Shown here in pieces: positions 43,171-51,099 of a DNA stretch of 64,000 bases. The notes beneath the pieces are model-generated. The model was not told the origin of the DNA. It worked only from the letters and a program-made list of their open reading frames with translations, and searched no databases. Made by a program: the position numbers and the translations under genes. The DNA is from [Clostridium] scindens (lineage in GTDB: Bacteria; Bacillota; Clostridia; Lachnospirales; Lachnospiraceae). The stretch lies in NCBI RefSeq assembly GCF_019597925.1, contig NZ_CP080442.1, positions 2,150,001 through 2,214,000 on the forward strand, given 5' to 3'. How positions within the stretch are numbered: the stretch's first letter is position 1; each line of letters opens with the position of its first letter.

Positions 43171-43199
43171 ATTATATCTATTTTTATAAGAAACTGCAA
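43171..43199 (-). promoter_or_regulatory. Promoter of the decarboxylase operon
   Basis: Minus strand TTGCAG (43194-43199), 17-base spacer, TATAAT (43171-43176), in an AT-rich 249-base gap shared with the divergent peptide transporter gene. Confidence 0.82.
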
Positions 43200-43336
43200 T
43201 AGTTATTGCTTATTTTTTGTTAAAAAATTGACGTTCCTCTTTCTCCGCAACTTTTCGCCAGAACCGTATATATTTCCCGTGTTTATCCCAAAATATATTA
43301 GACCCACAAAAACACTTACAGATTTGGAGGATAATA

Positions 43337-44692
43337 ATGGAAACTGCAGTTAGCAAAAAGAAACGCCCCTTTGGCTTCTACGTATGCGCCATAGGCTTTA
43401 CATTCGAACGCTGCGCGTTCTATACAGTCAAATATCTCCTGGCAATCTGGATTGCTACCAATGCCGCTGGAGGCGGCCTGGGACTTACAGATGCAGATGC
43501 CTCCCTTGTGGCTGCGCTCTTCGTGGCCTTCACTTATATCACGCCTGTCATTGGCGGATATGTGGCGGATTACTGGCTTAGCCCGAGAATTTGCGTTGCC
43601 GCCGGCATGATCCTGATGGGACTGGGCTATCTATGCACCTGGAGAGCTGATTCTATGTTCCTGGTATGGATGATGATCATACTCGTGTCCATAGGCACGG
43701 GACTCTTTAAAGGGAACCTATCCGGCGTAAACGGACTGCTGTTCGAGGATAAGGATGAACTCAACAGCGCCTTTTCTATCCAATATTCATTCGTGAATAT
43801 CGGATCGTTCATCGGCACGACGTTTATCGCCATCCTGCCGGTAACGTTTGGATTTAGCTTTAATTTTGTATTTCTTCTGTGCGCCATCTTTCTATTTGCA
43901 GATGCCATCTGGTTTATCTCCAACCAGCGCTTTTTAGGCAATGCGGGGAAAAAGCCATTTAAGAACGACCAGCGCCAGTTCGTAAGCAAGGGCAAGAAAG
44001 AAGCAGAAGAAAACAAGCCCTTGACTTCCGGGGACAAGAAGCGCATTGCCGCCATCATTCTTGTGACCTTGTTCTCCGTCGTTTTCTGGATCGTCTGGTA
44101 TATGGCATATATGCCCGCCTACTACTACTTTGGCTGGGGAAACGGCGAGAATTTCCTCAACCACGCCAACTGGATGATTGGCTCCTTCCACGTTCCTACC
44201 TCCTGGTTCGACTCCGTAAATGCCCTGACCTGCATCGTACTGGGTCCGGTCTTTGCCCTTCTGTGGGCCAGGATGGCCATTCGCCCGCAAGGAGACATCA
44301 GCATGTTCAAAAAAACAGCGATCGGCATGATCCTCGTAGGCGTTGCTTTCGTAGTCATGGTCTGCGCGGACATCGTAAGAGGCGATGGCCAGTGCTCCCT
44401 TCTGTGGATCGTTCTGGTATCCCTTCTGATGTCCATCGGAGAGATGGTATTCTCGCCTCTTGGGAATTCCTTTATCACCATGCTGGCTCCGGCCAAAGTC
44501 ATGGGCGCGCTTCTCGGGTTCTGGCCAATTGCCGTATTTTTCGCGACGCTGATCTATCCGAAGCTCTATGCGTACCTTAAGACCGTTCCCTTCCAGATCG
44601 GTTATGGGATCGTGGCTGCCGTCGTCATTGTGATGGGAATCATCCTCTGGCTGTTAAGCAGCAGGCTCGATCAGCTGGCTAAGGCAGAATAG
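43337..44692 (+). CDS. Proton-dependent oligopeptide transporter (POT/PTR2 family)
   Basis: 451-residue MFS transporter of the POT family, importing di- and tripeptides with protons. About 12-14 helices; the POT signature region FERCAFYTVKYLL matches the ExxERFxYY-type motif in degenerate form, and PVIGGYVADYWL and GNLSGVNG are typical. GGAGG lies 6 bases before the ATG. No nearby peptidase gene, so it stands alone with its own terminator. Confidence 0.9.
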   Translation: METAVSKKKRPFGFYVCAIGFTFERCAFYTVKYLLAIWIATNAAGGGLGLTDADASLVAALFVAFTYITPVIGGYVADYWLSPRICVAAGMILMGLGYLCTWRADSMFLVWMMIILVSIGTGLFKGNLSGVNGLLFEDKDELNSAFSIQYSFVNIGSFIGTTFIAILPVTFGFSFNFVFLLCAIFLFADAIWFISNQRFLGNAGKKPFKNDQRQFVSKGKKEAEENKPLTSGDKKRIAAIILVTLFSVVFWIVWYMAYMPAYYYFGWGNGENFLNHANWMIGSFHVPTSWFDSVNALTCIVLGPVFALLWARMAIRPQGDISMFKKTAIGMILVGVAFVVMVCADIVRGDGQCSLLWIVLVSLLMSIGEMVFSPLGNSFITMLAPAKVMGALLGFWPIAVFFATLIYPKLYAYLKTVPFQIGYGIVAAVVIVMGIILWLLSSRLDQLAKAE

Positions 44693-44716
44693 GGTGTATT
44701 TCAAATCAGCAGACAC

Positions 44717-44783
44717 AAAAAGGCCGTTGGGGCTGCAGACTGATATTCTTCCGAAAATCAGCCAGCCGCTCCCCGGCCTTTTC
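44717..44783. terminator. Long bidirectional terminator between the POT transporter and leuA-araC
   Basis: Outer stem AAAAGGCC...GGCCTTTT, continued by GGGG/CCCC after a 3-base bulge, and topped by a CTGAT/ATCAG hairpin. Flanked by A and T runs, and placed between convergent genes. Confidence 0.85.
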
Positions 44784-44790
44784 ATTTCTT

Positions 44791-46779
44791 CTACTTCTGA
44801 TTCCTGAATTGCATCGGAGTCATATTGTACGCCTTCTTAAACAGGCGGTTAAAATGTTCTACGTTCTGGTAGCCCACGGACAGCGCGATATTCTCTACCG
44901 TCATGTTGCTGCTCTTTAACAATGCTTTCGCCTTCTTCATCCGGATCTTCTTGACCAATTCGCCAAATGTCATTCCTGATTTTTCCTTGATGTATTTTGA
45001 CAGATATGGCTTTGACAGGAAGAACTTCTCCGCAAGGTCATCCAGGGTAATGTCAATATAATTTGCCTGGATATAGTTCATGATCTCAATCATTCTCGCA
45101 TCCCTGCAGGCATCTGCATTTCCAATCTCCTCGATCTTATTCACCGCCACGATCAGCGCTTCAATGGATGCCCGAATAATATCGGCATCGATTCCTACTC
45201 CCCAGAAGGTCTTGCCTTTGCAGATAATGCCCACATAGGCTACTGCCTTGGAGGAAGAACCTTTTGTCAAAGAGTGTTCCTCGTAGAATGTCAGTTCATA
45301 ACTGATATTAAAGTACTGCTTGATGGCGTTGCTTACTGCGTCCAGGCGTCCATTTCCCATGGCAGTGATGGCTCTGCTCTCCCCTCCATGGTTGATCGTA
45401 ACTTCCGCCGTAATGCCATCCAGCTGCTGGAAGTGACATTCATCAATGTGGAACACCGGCTTCGTATTAATGTAATTATCAGAGAATATCTGGTATACCC
45501 ATTCTGGAGTTAGTTCCTTATGCGCCTTGTCGGATACATCTTTTACAAGATATCCTACCTCCTCGCGCATCTGCTGCGGGAGATTGATTCCATGGCTCTG
45601 CTTCAGGATGTAGTTTACGCCGCCTTTTCCAGACTGGCTGTTAATACGGATGACGTCGGAATCGTATTTTCTTCCCACATCCTGCGGATCGATCGGAAGA
45701 TACGGAACCGTCCATTTGTCACGCTGCTTCTCCTCTCTCCATGCCATCCCCTTGGCGATGGCATCCTGGTGGGAGCCGGAGAATGCGGTAAATACCAAGT
45801 CCCCCGCATAAGGCTGCCGTTCATATACATGCATGCGGGTCAGCCGTTCATAGGTCTCCCGGATGCGTTTCATATCCGAAAAATCAAGCCCGGGATCTAC
45901 GCCGTGGGAATACATATTAAGAGCCAGCGTTACGATATCCACGTTTCCGGTCCGTTCGCCGTTGCCGAACAAAGTGCCTTCGATCCGGTCCGCCCCTGCC
46001 AGAATGCCAAGTTCCGCAGTCGCGACGCCGCAGCCCCTGTCATTATGCGGGTGCAGGCAGAGAATCACGTTATCGCGGTAATTCAGGTTCTTATCCACAT
46101 ATTCCAGCTGGCAGGCAAACACATGCGGCATCGCATTCTCCACCGTCGTCGGAATGTTGATGATCGCCTTGTTATCTGCCGTGGGCTTCCATACATCCAG
46201 CACCGCATTGCAGACATCCACCGCATAGTCGACTTCCGTACCCGGGAAACTCTCCGGGCTGTACTGGAAAGTGAAGTTCCCATCCGTCTCGGATGCAAGT
46301 TCCAGCAGCAGTTTCGCGCCGTCCACCGCGATCTTCTTAATCTCTTCTTTGCTCTTTTTAAATACCTGCTCTCTCTGAGCAACGGATGTGGAGTTATATA
46401 AATGGATGACCGCATGTGGCGCTCCCTTGACCGCTTCAAAGGTCTTCTTGATAATATGCTCTCTCGCCTGCGTAAGTACCTGTACCGTCACATCATCCGG
46501 TATCATGTTCTTTTCGATCAACGTGCGCATAAACTGGTACTCCGTCTCGGACGCAGCCGGGAATCCCACTTCGATCTCCTTAAATCCGATATCCACCAGC
46601 AGCTGGAAAAACTCCAGTTTTTCTTCCAGGCTCATTGGCTCTATCAAGGCCTGGTTGCCATCCCGCAAGTCTACGCTGCACCAGATCGGCGGCTTCTCTA
46701 TAGAGTCCTTCCTTGCCCAGTCGTAAGTAGCAACTGGAGGCATAAAATACGATTTCTCATACTTCTGATAATTTTCCAT
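44791..46779 (-). CDS. 2-isopropylmalate synthase fused to a C-terminal AraC-type DNA-binding domain
   Basis: 662 residues in one unbroken frame. Residues 1 to about 555 are a full-length LeuA of the long type: DLRDGNQAL (37-45), the metal-ligand region HPHND (243-247), NGERTGNVD (273-281), and the C-terminal leucine-binding domain (about 425-555, INHGGESRAITAMGNGRLDAV in outline). It condenses acetyl-CoA with 2-oxoisovalerate. The last ~101 residues (562-662, bases 44794-45096) form an AraC/XylS helix-turn-helix pair: ITLDDLAEKFFLSKPYLSKY, then MTVENIALSVGYQNVEHFNR ending TPMQFRNQK. The ATG at 46779 has GAGG 8 bases upstream and is preferred over 46803. The rest of the leucine pathway is not in the window. 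Confidence 0.93.
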   Translation of the reverse strand: MENYQKYEKSYFMPPVATYDWARKDSIEKPPIWCSVDLRDGNQALIEPMSLEEKLEFFQLLVDIGFKEIEVGFPAASETEYQFMRTLIEKNMIPDDVTVQVLTQAREHIIKKTFEAVKGAPHAVIHLYNSTSVAQREQVFKKSKEEIKKIAVDGAKLLLELASETDGNFTFQYSPESFPGTEVDYAVDVCNAVLDVWKPTADNKAIINIPTTVENAMPHVFACQLEYVDKNLNYRDNVILCLHPHNDRGCGVATAELGILAGADRIEGTLFGNGERTGNVDIVTLALNMYSHGVDPGLDFSDMKRIRETYERLTRMHVYERQPYAGDLVFTAFSGSHQDAIAKGMAWREEKQRDKWTVPYLPIDPQDVGRKYDSDVIRINSQSGKGGVNYILKQSHGINLPQQMREEVGYLVKDVSDKAHKELTPEWVYQIFSDNYINTKPVFHIDECHFQQLDGITAEVTINHGGESRAITAMGNGRLDAVSNAIKQYFNISYELTFYEEHSLTKGSSSKAVAYVGIICKGKTFWGVGIDADIIRASIEALIVAVNKIEEIGNADACRDARMIEIMNYIQANYIDITLDDLAEKFFLSKPYLSKYIKEKSGMTFGELVKKIRMKKAKALLKSSNMTVENIALSVGYQNVEHFNRLFKKAYNMTPMQFRNQK

Positions 46780-46872
46780 GTGATTTTCCTCTCCTTCTAT
46801 CATAATTTCGAATAATAATCATCAATTTTATTGTCGTTTTTTAATACTCCCTTATCCTAACATATGAATAAG

Positions 46873-46906
46873 AAAAAGGAAAGTGACATTATTAATCACT
46901 TTCCTT
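46873..46906 (-). terminator. Intrinsic terminator after the symporter gene
   Basis: Perfect 11-bp stem AAGGAAAGTGA/TCACTTTCCTT, with TTTTTC following on the minus strand. It lies 31 bases past the stop. Confidence 0.88.
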
Positions 46907-46937
46907 GATCTATTTTATTCTATTTTCCCTCTGCTGC

Positions 46938-48467
46938 TTAATTAGCTTCCAGCGAACGTTTCTTTGTAATGGTTACCTTCTCTTCGTAGCAGCTGAAGAT
47001 ATCCTCTACCCGCTCCTTCTTAAGCTTTGGCGTTACCACGCTGACTACCGGCACTACCACCAGTCCTGCGATCATAGCGATGGCTCCTGCATTGATCGGG
47101 GATGCAATATAGTGGAAGAACATGTTGGATACGGTAATGCCTACACCAGCAATAAAGCTGGCCCATACTGCAGCCTTTGTCACGCCCCTCCAGTACAGTC
47201 CGTACAGGAACGGCGCAAGGAACGCGCCTGCCAAAGCCCCCCAGGAGATTCCCATCAACTGGGCGATAAAGGTCGGCGGATCTAATGCGATCACTACAGA
47301 AACAACGATAAAGAATACGATCAGCACCTGCATGGTCCGCACCTGCTTCTTCTCGCTCATATCCTTCATCACATTATCCTTCAGGAAGTCCAGCGTAAGC
47401 GTAGAACTGGACGTCAGTACCAGAGATGCCAGAGTGGACATCGAAGCCGACAGCACCAGCACCACGACGATGCCGATCAGAATATCCGGCAGGGATGACA
47501 GCATATGCGGGATGATCCTGTCAAACACCACATTCCCCGTCTCATCATAGATCGCCTTACCGTCAAACAGGCGTCCGAATCCCCCCAGAAAGTAGCTTCC
47601 GCCGGCGACCACGCAGGCAAATAGAGTCGAGATCACCGTTCCGGTATTGATCGCCTTCTCGTCCTTAATGGCATAGAATTTCCCGATCATCTGAGGAAGT
47701 CCCCAGGTACCCAGGGAAGTAAGGATTACCACGCCAAGCAGGTTCAGAGGATCTGGTCCGAAGAAAGAAGTAAATGCCCCCGGCTGTCCCATGGTGACCG
47801 GAACATCGCTGGGAAGTTCTGCCATCTTCCTTACCGCCTCAATGAAGCCTCCCTGCCCGCTAAGCACGGCGGCAATCACAGCCACAATGCCAATCAGCAT
47901 GATGATTCCTTGTATAAAATCGTTGATCGCCGTAGCCATGTATCCTCCAAGAATTACATAGATCCCTGTAAATACGGCCATCACCACTACGCAGTATGTA
48001 TAAGGTATGTCAAAGGCCATCTCAAATAATCTGGAGAGCCCGTTATAGATAGATGCCGTGTAAGGCACCAGGAACACGAATACGATGGCAGACGCCATAA
48101 TTTTAAGCGCCTTGCTTCCATATCTTTCGCCGAAGAAGTCTGGCATCGTCTTAGACTTCAGATGCTGGCTCATAACCTTGGTACGGCGCCCCAGCACGAC
48201 CCACGCCAGCAGACTCCCCAGCACGGCATTCCCAATCCCGATCCAGGTAGATGCCAAGCCATACTTCCATCCAAACTGTCCGGCATATCCGACAAACACA
48301 ACTGCAGAGAAATATGAGGTCCCATAAGCAAATGCTGTGAGCCACGGCCCAACAGAACGCCCTCCCAGCACGAATCCGTCTACGCTTCTTGCATGCTTCC
48401 TTGAATAAAGCCCTACTGCCACCATAACAACAAAAAATACAATCAGCAGCGTCAACTTAATACCCAT
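46938..48467 (-). CDS. Sodium:solute symporter (SSS family)
   Basis: 509-residue SSS transporter with about 13 helices, resembling PutP/PanF-type permeases. It starts with an outward helix, then YSRKHARSVDGFVLGGRSVGPWLTAFAYGTSYFSAVVFVG, in outline, the standard SSS core entry, and FGERYGSKALKIMASAI. The substrate (proline, pantothenate or another solute) is not evident. The ATG at 48467 has GAGG 8 bases upstream. The promoter at 48550-48578 and an operator-like repeat point to regulated expression. Confidence 0.88.
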   Translation of the reverse strand: MGIKLTLLIVFFVVMVAVGLYSRKHARSVDGFVLGGRSVGPWLTAFAYGTSYFSAVVFVGYAGQFGWKYGLASTWIGIGNAVLGSLLAWVVLGRRTKVMSQHLKSKTMPDFFGERYGSKALKIMASAIVFVFLVPYTASIYNGLSRLFEMAFDIPYTYCVVVMAVFTGIYVILGGYMATAINDFIQGIIMLIGIVAVIAAVLSGQGGFIEAVRKMAELPSDVPVTMGQPGAFTSFFGPDPLNLLGVVILTSLGTWGLPQMIGKFYAIKDEKAINTGTVISTLFACVVAGGSYFLGGFGRLFDGKAIYDETGNVVFDRIIPHMLSSLPDILIGIVVVLVLSASMSTLASLVLTSSSTLTLDFLKDNVMKDMSEKKQVRTMQVLIVFFIVVSVVIALDPPTFIAQLMGISWGALAGAFLAPFLYGLYWRGVTKAAVWASFIAGVGITVSNMFFHYIASPINAGAIAMIAGLVVVPVVSVVTPKLKKERVEDIFSCYEEKVTITKKRSLEAN

Positions 48468-48502
48468 AATCTTTCCCTCGCCTTTCATTTCAGTCTATTC
48501 GT

Positions 48503-48540
48503 CGCTTTAAACCGTTGCGCTTTAAAGCGTTAAAGTTTAA
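48503..48540 (-). promoter_or_regulatory. Repeated CGCTTTAAA operator-like sequence upstream of the symporter
   Basis: CGCTTTAAA occurs at 48503-48511 and again, 15 bases on, within the perfect palindrome CGCTTTAAAGCG (48518-48529), followed by TTAAAGTTTAA. These sit at and just past the expected transcription start, a position typical for repressor binding. Confidence 0.6.
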
Positions 48541-48549
48541 TGCCTACTT

Positions 48550-48578
48550 AGAATACCACACCCTCATCCCCCTGTCAA
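48550..48578 (-). promoter_or_regulatory. Strong promoter of the symporter gene
   Basis: Minus strand TTGACA (48573-48578), 17-base spacer, TATTCT (48550-48555). The symporter start is about 80 bases downstream. Confidence 0.85.
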
Positions 48579-48668
48579 TACCAAATTCACAAAACCTCAT
48601 CAGATTTCCTCAATAAAACTCTCAACTATATTCCCCGCAGATTTCCCCAATAGAATTTCATGGAGGAT

Positions 48669-48932
48669 GTAGATGTCAGGTCTTAGGAGGATGCGCTCCA
48701 GCCTGTTTTCGTCGAACAAGCCTTAAACTTTGTTACTAAAAATACAGCCCAAATATAGAATGGGGATTTTGCATCAGGCAAAATCCCCAAGAGCCTCTGA
48801 GATGGGAAATTATCAAAATTTCCTATCGAATAGGCTCGGTTTCTATATTTAGGCTGTATTTGAAGTTACAAAGTTCTGGCGAAGAGAGTCGAAGGCAGGC
48901 CGGGGTGCATCCTCCTAAGACCGTCCATCTAC
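48669..48932. repeat. Long imperfect palindrome with internal hairpins; possible structured RNA or MITE-like element
   Basis: Two 92-base arms (48669-48760 and 48841-48932) match at about 69 of 92 positions as reverse complements, with no length change. Several mismatches would be G-U pairs in a plus-strand RNA. The 80-base apex holds a perfect 11-bp hairpin (48762-48788, GGGGATTTTGC/GCAAAATCCCC) and a second stem, GAGCCT/AGGCTC (48791-48837), enclosing GGAAATT/AATTTCC. The whole folds as a Y-shaped structure. No ORF of note is inside. It fills most of the 470-base gap between the symporter promoter and mgsA. I do not recognise it as a known RNA class. Confidence 0.8.
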
Positions 48933-48960
48933 CGTCTCTCCCAATTCAATCCCCAAAATC

Positions 48961-49437
48961 TTACTTCATCTTCTCCACCCGCTCCTGGATCGTCTTATTG
49001 AAATTCTCCACCCTGCGGCTGTAAGTATCATTCATAAACTTGGAATTCAGCATAAAGTCCGCGGTAGCCAGGTTGTTGGCAATCGGGATGTCATATACGA
49101 CTGCGATCCTAAGCAGAGCCTTGACATCCGGGTCATGAGGCTGGGCCTCAAGAGGATCCCACAGGAAGATCATGAAGTCAATCTGGCCTTCCACGATCTT
49201 GGCGCCGATCTGCTGGTCGCCGCCCAGCGGGCCACTGTTGTATCCTTTGACCGGGAGGCCTGTCCTCTCCGCGATCAGTCTGGCCGTGGTTCCGGTTCCG
49301 CACAGGAAGTGGCTTTTCAGCACATCCTTGTTCTTGTCGCACCAGTCTACCAGTTCCTTTTTCTTGCCATCATGGGCTACCAGTGCAATATGCTTTGCTT
49401 TGCCTATTTCAAATGTTACATAATTATCTTCTAACAT
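48961..49437 (-). CDS. mgsA: Methylglyoxal synthase
   Basis: 158-residue MgsA, which converts dihydroxyacetone phosphate to methylglyoxal and phosphate as an overflow route under phosphate limitation or sugar excess. Family motifs are IALVAHDGKKKELV, GTGTTARLIAERTGL, SGPLGGDQQIGAKI with the catalytic Asp, and the FLWDPLEAQPHDPDVKALLR segment. It lies 71 bases downstream of a beta-hydroxyacid dehydrogenase gene. Confidence 0.97.
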   Translation of the reverse strand: MLEDNYVTFEIGKAKHIALVAHDGKKKELVDWCDKNKDVLKSHFLCGTGTTARLIAERTGLPVKGYNSGPLGGDQQIGAKIVEGQIDFMIFLWDPLEAQPHDPDVKALLRIAVVYDIPIANNLATADFMLNSKFMNDTYSRRVENFNKTIQERVEKMK

Positions 49438-49508
49438 GTTATCACTCCTTTCATCGTGTACGTCTCTATCTTACTATACTTTCCCGGGCATTACAAGAAC
49501 AGCGCCTC

Positions 49509-50381
49509 TTAGGCCTGGGATTCCTCATAGTATTTCATCAGGGCCTGGGTTCCCAGATCCCCGTAGCCTTCTGCCTCCAGTTCTTCATAGTTGGCCAGCA
49601 CCTGGCTTAATACATCCAGGCATAACTCGCTCATATTTGCTTCTGTAAGAGCCAGCTTCATATCTTTGATAAAATGCTTCATGAAGAAGCCGGGCGCATA
49701 ATCCTCAGCCAGTATCTTCGGTCCGAAGATGTCCAGCTGCTTGCTGCCCGCCGCCCCTGTAGAGACGGATCTAAGGACGGTTGGAAGATCCAGCCCCTTG
49801 GCTTTTGCATAGGTAAGAGCCTCGCACACGCCGGAAAGGGTTCCCGCAATCATGATCTGATTGGCAAGTTTGGCATGCTGGCCGCAGCCTGCCTCCCCCT
49901 GGTAGTTGATATTCGTGCCCATTGCCTCAAACAAGGGCTGGCAGGCTTCGTAATCTTCCCTCCGGCCGCCTGCCAATATGGACAAAGTTCCGGCCTTTGC
50001 TCCGGTATCTCCGCCTGTTACCGGGGCATCCAGCACATGGAATCCCTTTTCTGTCCCAACTTCATATATCTTCTGCGCCAGCATCGGGCTGGTGGTTGTC
50101 ATATCGATCAGGTAGGCCCCTTTTCTTGCGCTGTCTAAGATATTGCCTTTCTCAAAATAGACTTCTTCCACATCTTTCGGGAATCCGACTATGGTAATCA
50201 CTGCCTCGCAGTCTTTAACACATTCGCTGATCGATTCATGAAAGGCCGCCCCCTCGCTGATTACGTCTTCCACCTTTGACTTAGTGCGGGCATAGATATG
50301 CAGTTCAAAGCCTGCCTTCATCAAATTTCTCACCATGGACTTGCCCATAATGCCTACGCCGATAAATCCTATTTTCTTCAT
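49509..50381 (-). CDS. Beta-hydroxyacid dehydrogenase (tartronate semialdehyde reductase / HIBADH family)
   Basis: 290-residue NAD(P)-dependent oxidoreductase. The Rossmann signature GFIGVGIMGKSM is at the N-terminus (about 4-15), DAPVTGGDTGAKAGTLSI is the substrate-binding motif, and the catalytic Lys region is GCGQHAKLANQIM. The family includes GarR (tartronate semialdehyde reductase) and 3-hydroxyisobutyrate dehydrogenase; the exact substrate cannot be fixed. No glycerate or garL-type neighbours are seen. Confidence 0.9.
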   Translation of the reverse strand: MKKIGFIGVGIMGKSMVRNLMKAGFELHIYARTKSKVEDVISEGAAFHESISECVKDCEAVITIVGFPKDVEEVYFEKGNILDSARKGAYLIDMTTTSPMLAQKIYEVGTEKGFHVLDAPVTGGDTGAKAGTLSILAGGRREDYEACQPLFEAMGTNINYQGEAGCGQHAKLANQIMIAGTLSGVCEALTYAKAKGLDLPTVLRSVSTGAAGSKQLDIFGPKILAEDYAPGFFMKHFIKDMKLALTEANMSELCLDVLSQVLANYEELEAEGYGDLGTQALMKYYEESQA

Positions 50382-50412
50382 CTGATACCTCCTGTCCGAA
50401 AGGACGCTTCTT

Positions 50413-51078
50413 TTATATCTTCTCCACTACTTCTCCCTGCTTCTTGTATATGCTCCCGGCCGGAACGTAGCCTCTTACGCTGGAAAGCGGATAGATATTG
50501 GTGTGTTTTCCGACTACGCTTCCCGGATTCAGGACGGTGCCGCATCCTACTTCCACCTCGTCCCCCAGCATGGCCCCGAATTTCTTGATTCCCGTCTCAA
50601 TATTTCCGTTCGGAGTCTTTAGAACCACCAGCTTCTTGTCTGACTTTACATTGGATGTGATGGAGCCTGCGCCCATATGGGCCTTATAGCCGAGAATGGA
50701 ATCTCCTACATAATTGTAATGGGGAACCTGTACCTTATTAAACAGGACTACGTTCTTAAGCTCGGTAGAATTTCCCACGACGGCTCCTTCGCCGACAATA
50801 GCATTTCCACGGATAAAAGCGCAATGCCTGACTTCCGCGTCCTTGCCGATGATCGCTGGCCCATGGATATAAGCCGACTCGAATACTTTGGCTGACTTGG
50901 CTATCCATACATCTTCTCCCACCTTGTCGTATTCCTCCTTAGGAAGGGTGGCTCCCAGTTCCAGGATAAAGCCGCTGATCTTTGGAAGCACTTCCCAGGG
51001 ATATTCTACCCCTTCAAACAAGTCCTTTGCGATGGTTTCCTCAAGTGTGTACAAGTTGGCTACTGTTAATTCCTTCAT
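50413..51078 (-). CDS. Left-handed beta-helix (hexapeptide repeat) protein, GlmU C-domain-like
   Basis: 221 residues. An N-terminal alpha segment is followed by hexapeptide repeats (about 70-215), e.g. GPAIIGKDAEVRHCAFIRGNA and GDEVEVGCGTVLNPGSVVGK, in the style of UDP-GlcNAc pyrophosphorylase-related acyltransferases. It lacks a nucleotidyltransferase domain. A role in sugar-nucleotide acetylation is possible but not shown. Confidence 0.8.
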   Translation of the reverse strand: MKELTVANLYTLEETIAKDLFEGVEYPWEVLPKISGFILELGATLPKEEYDKVGEDVWIAKSAKVFESAYIHGPAIIGKDAEVRHCAFIRGNAIVGEGAVVGNSTELKNVVLFNKVQVPHYNYVGDSILGYKAHMGAGSITSNVKSDKKLVVLKTPNGNIETGIKKFGAMLGDEVEVGCGTVLNPGSVVGKHTNIYPLSSVRGYVPAGSIYKKQGEVVEKI

Positions 51079-51099
51079 GCTGCTTTAATCTCCTCTCTG

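Noticed and set aside
43218..43235. Rex-like site TTGTTAA near the decarboxylase and peptide transporter promoters
   Set aside because: Only one half-site matches; the second half fits at about four of seven positions.
45520..46401. 293-codon plus-strand ORF
   Set aside because: Antisense shadow of the LeuA domain; the LeuA motifs on the minus strand explain the open frame.
48669..48932. 6S RNA
   Set aside because: The long stem is similar in style, but the element is longer than 6S RNA in Firmicutes and has a branched apex with strong hairpins instead of a central bubble.
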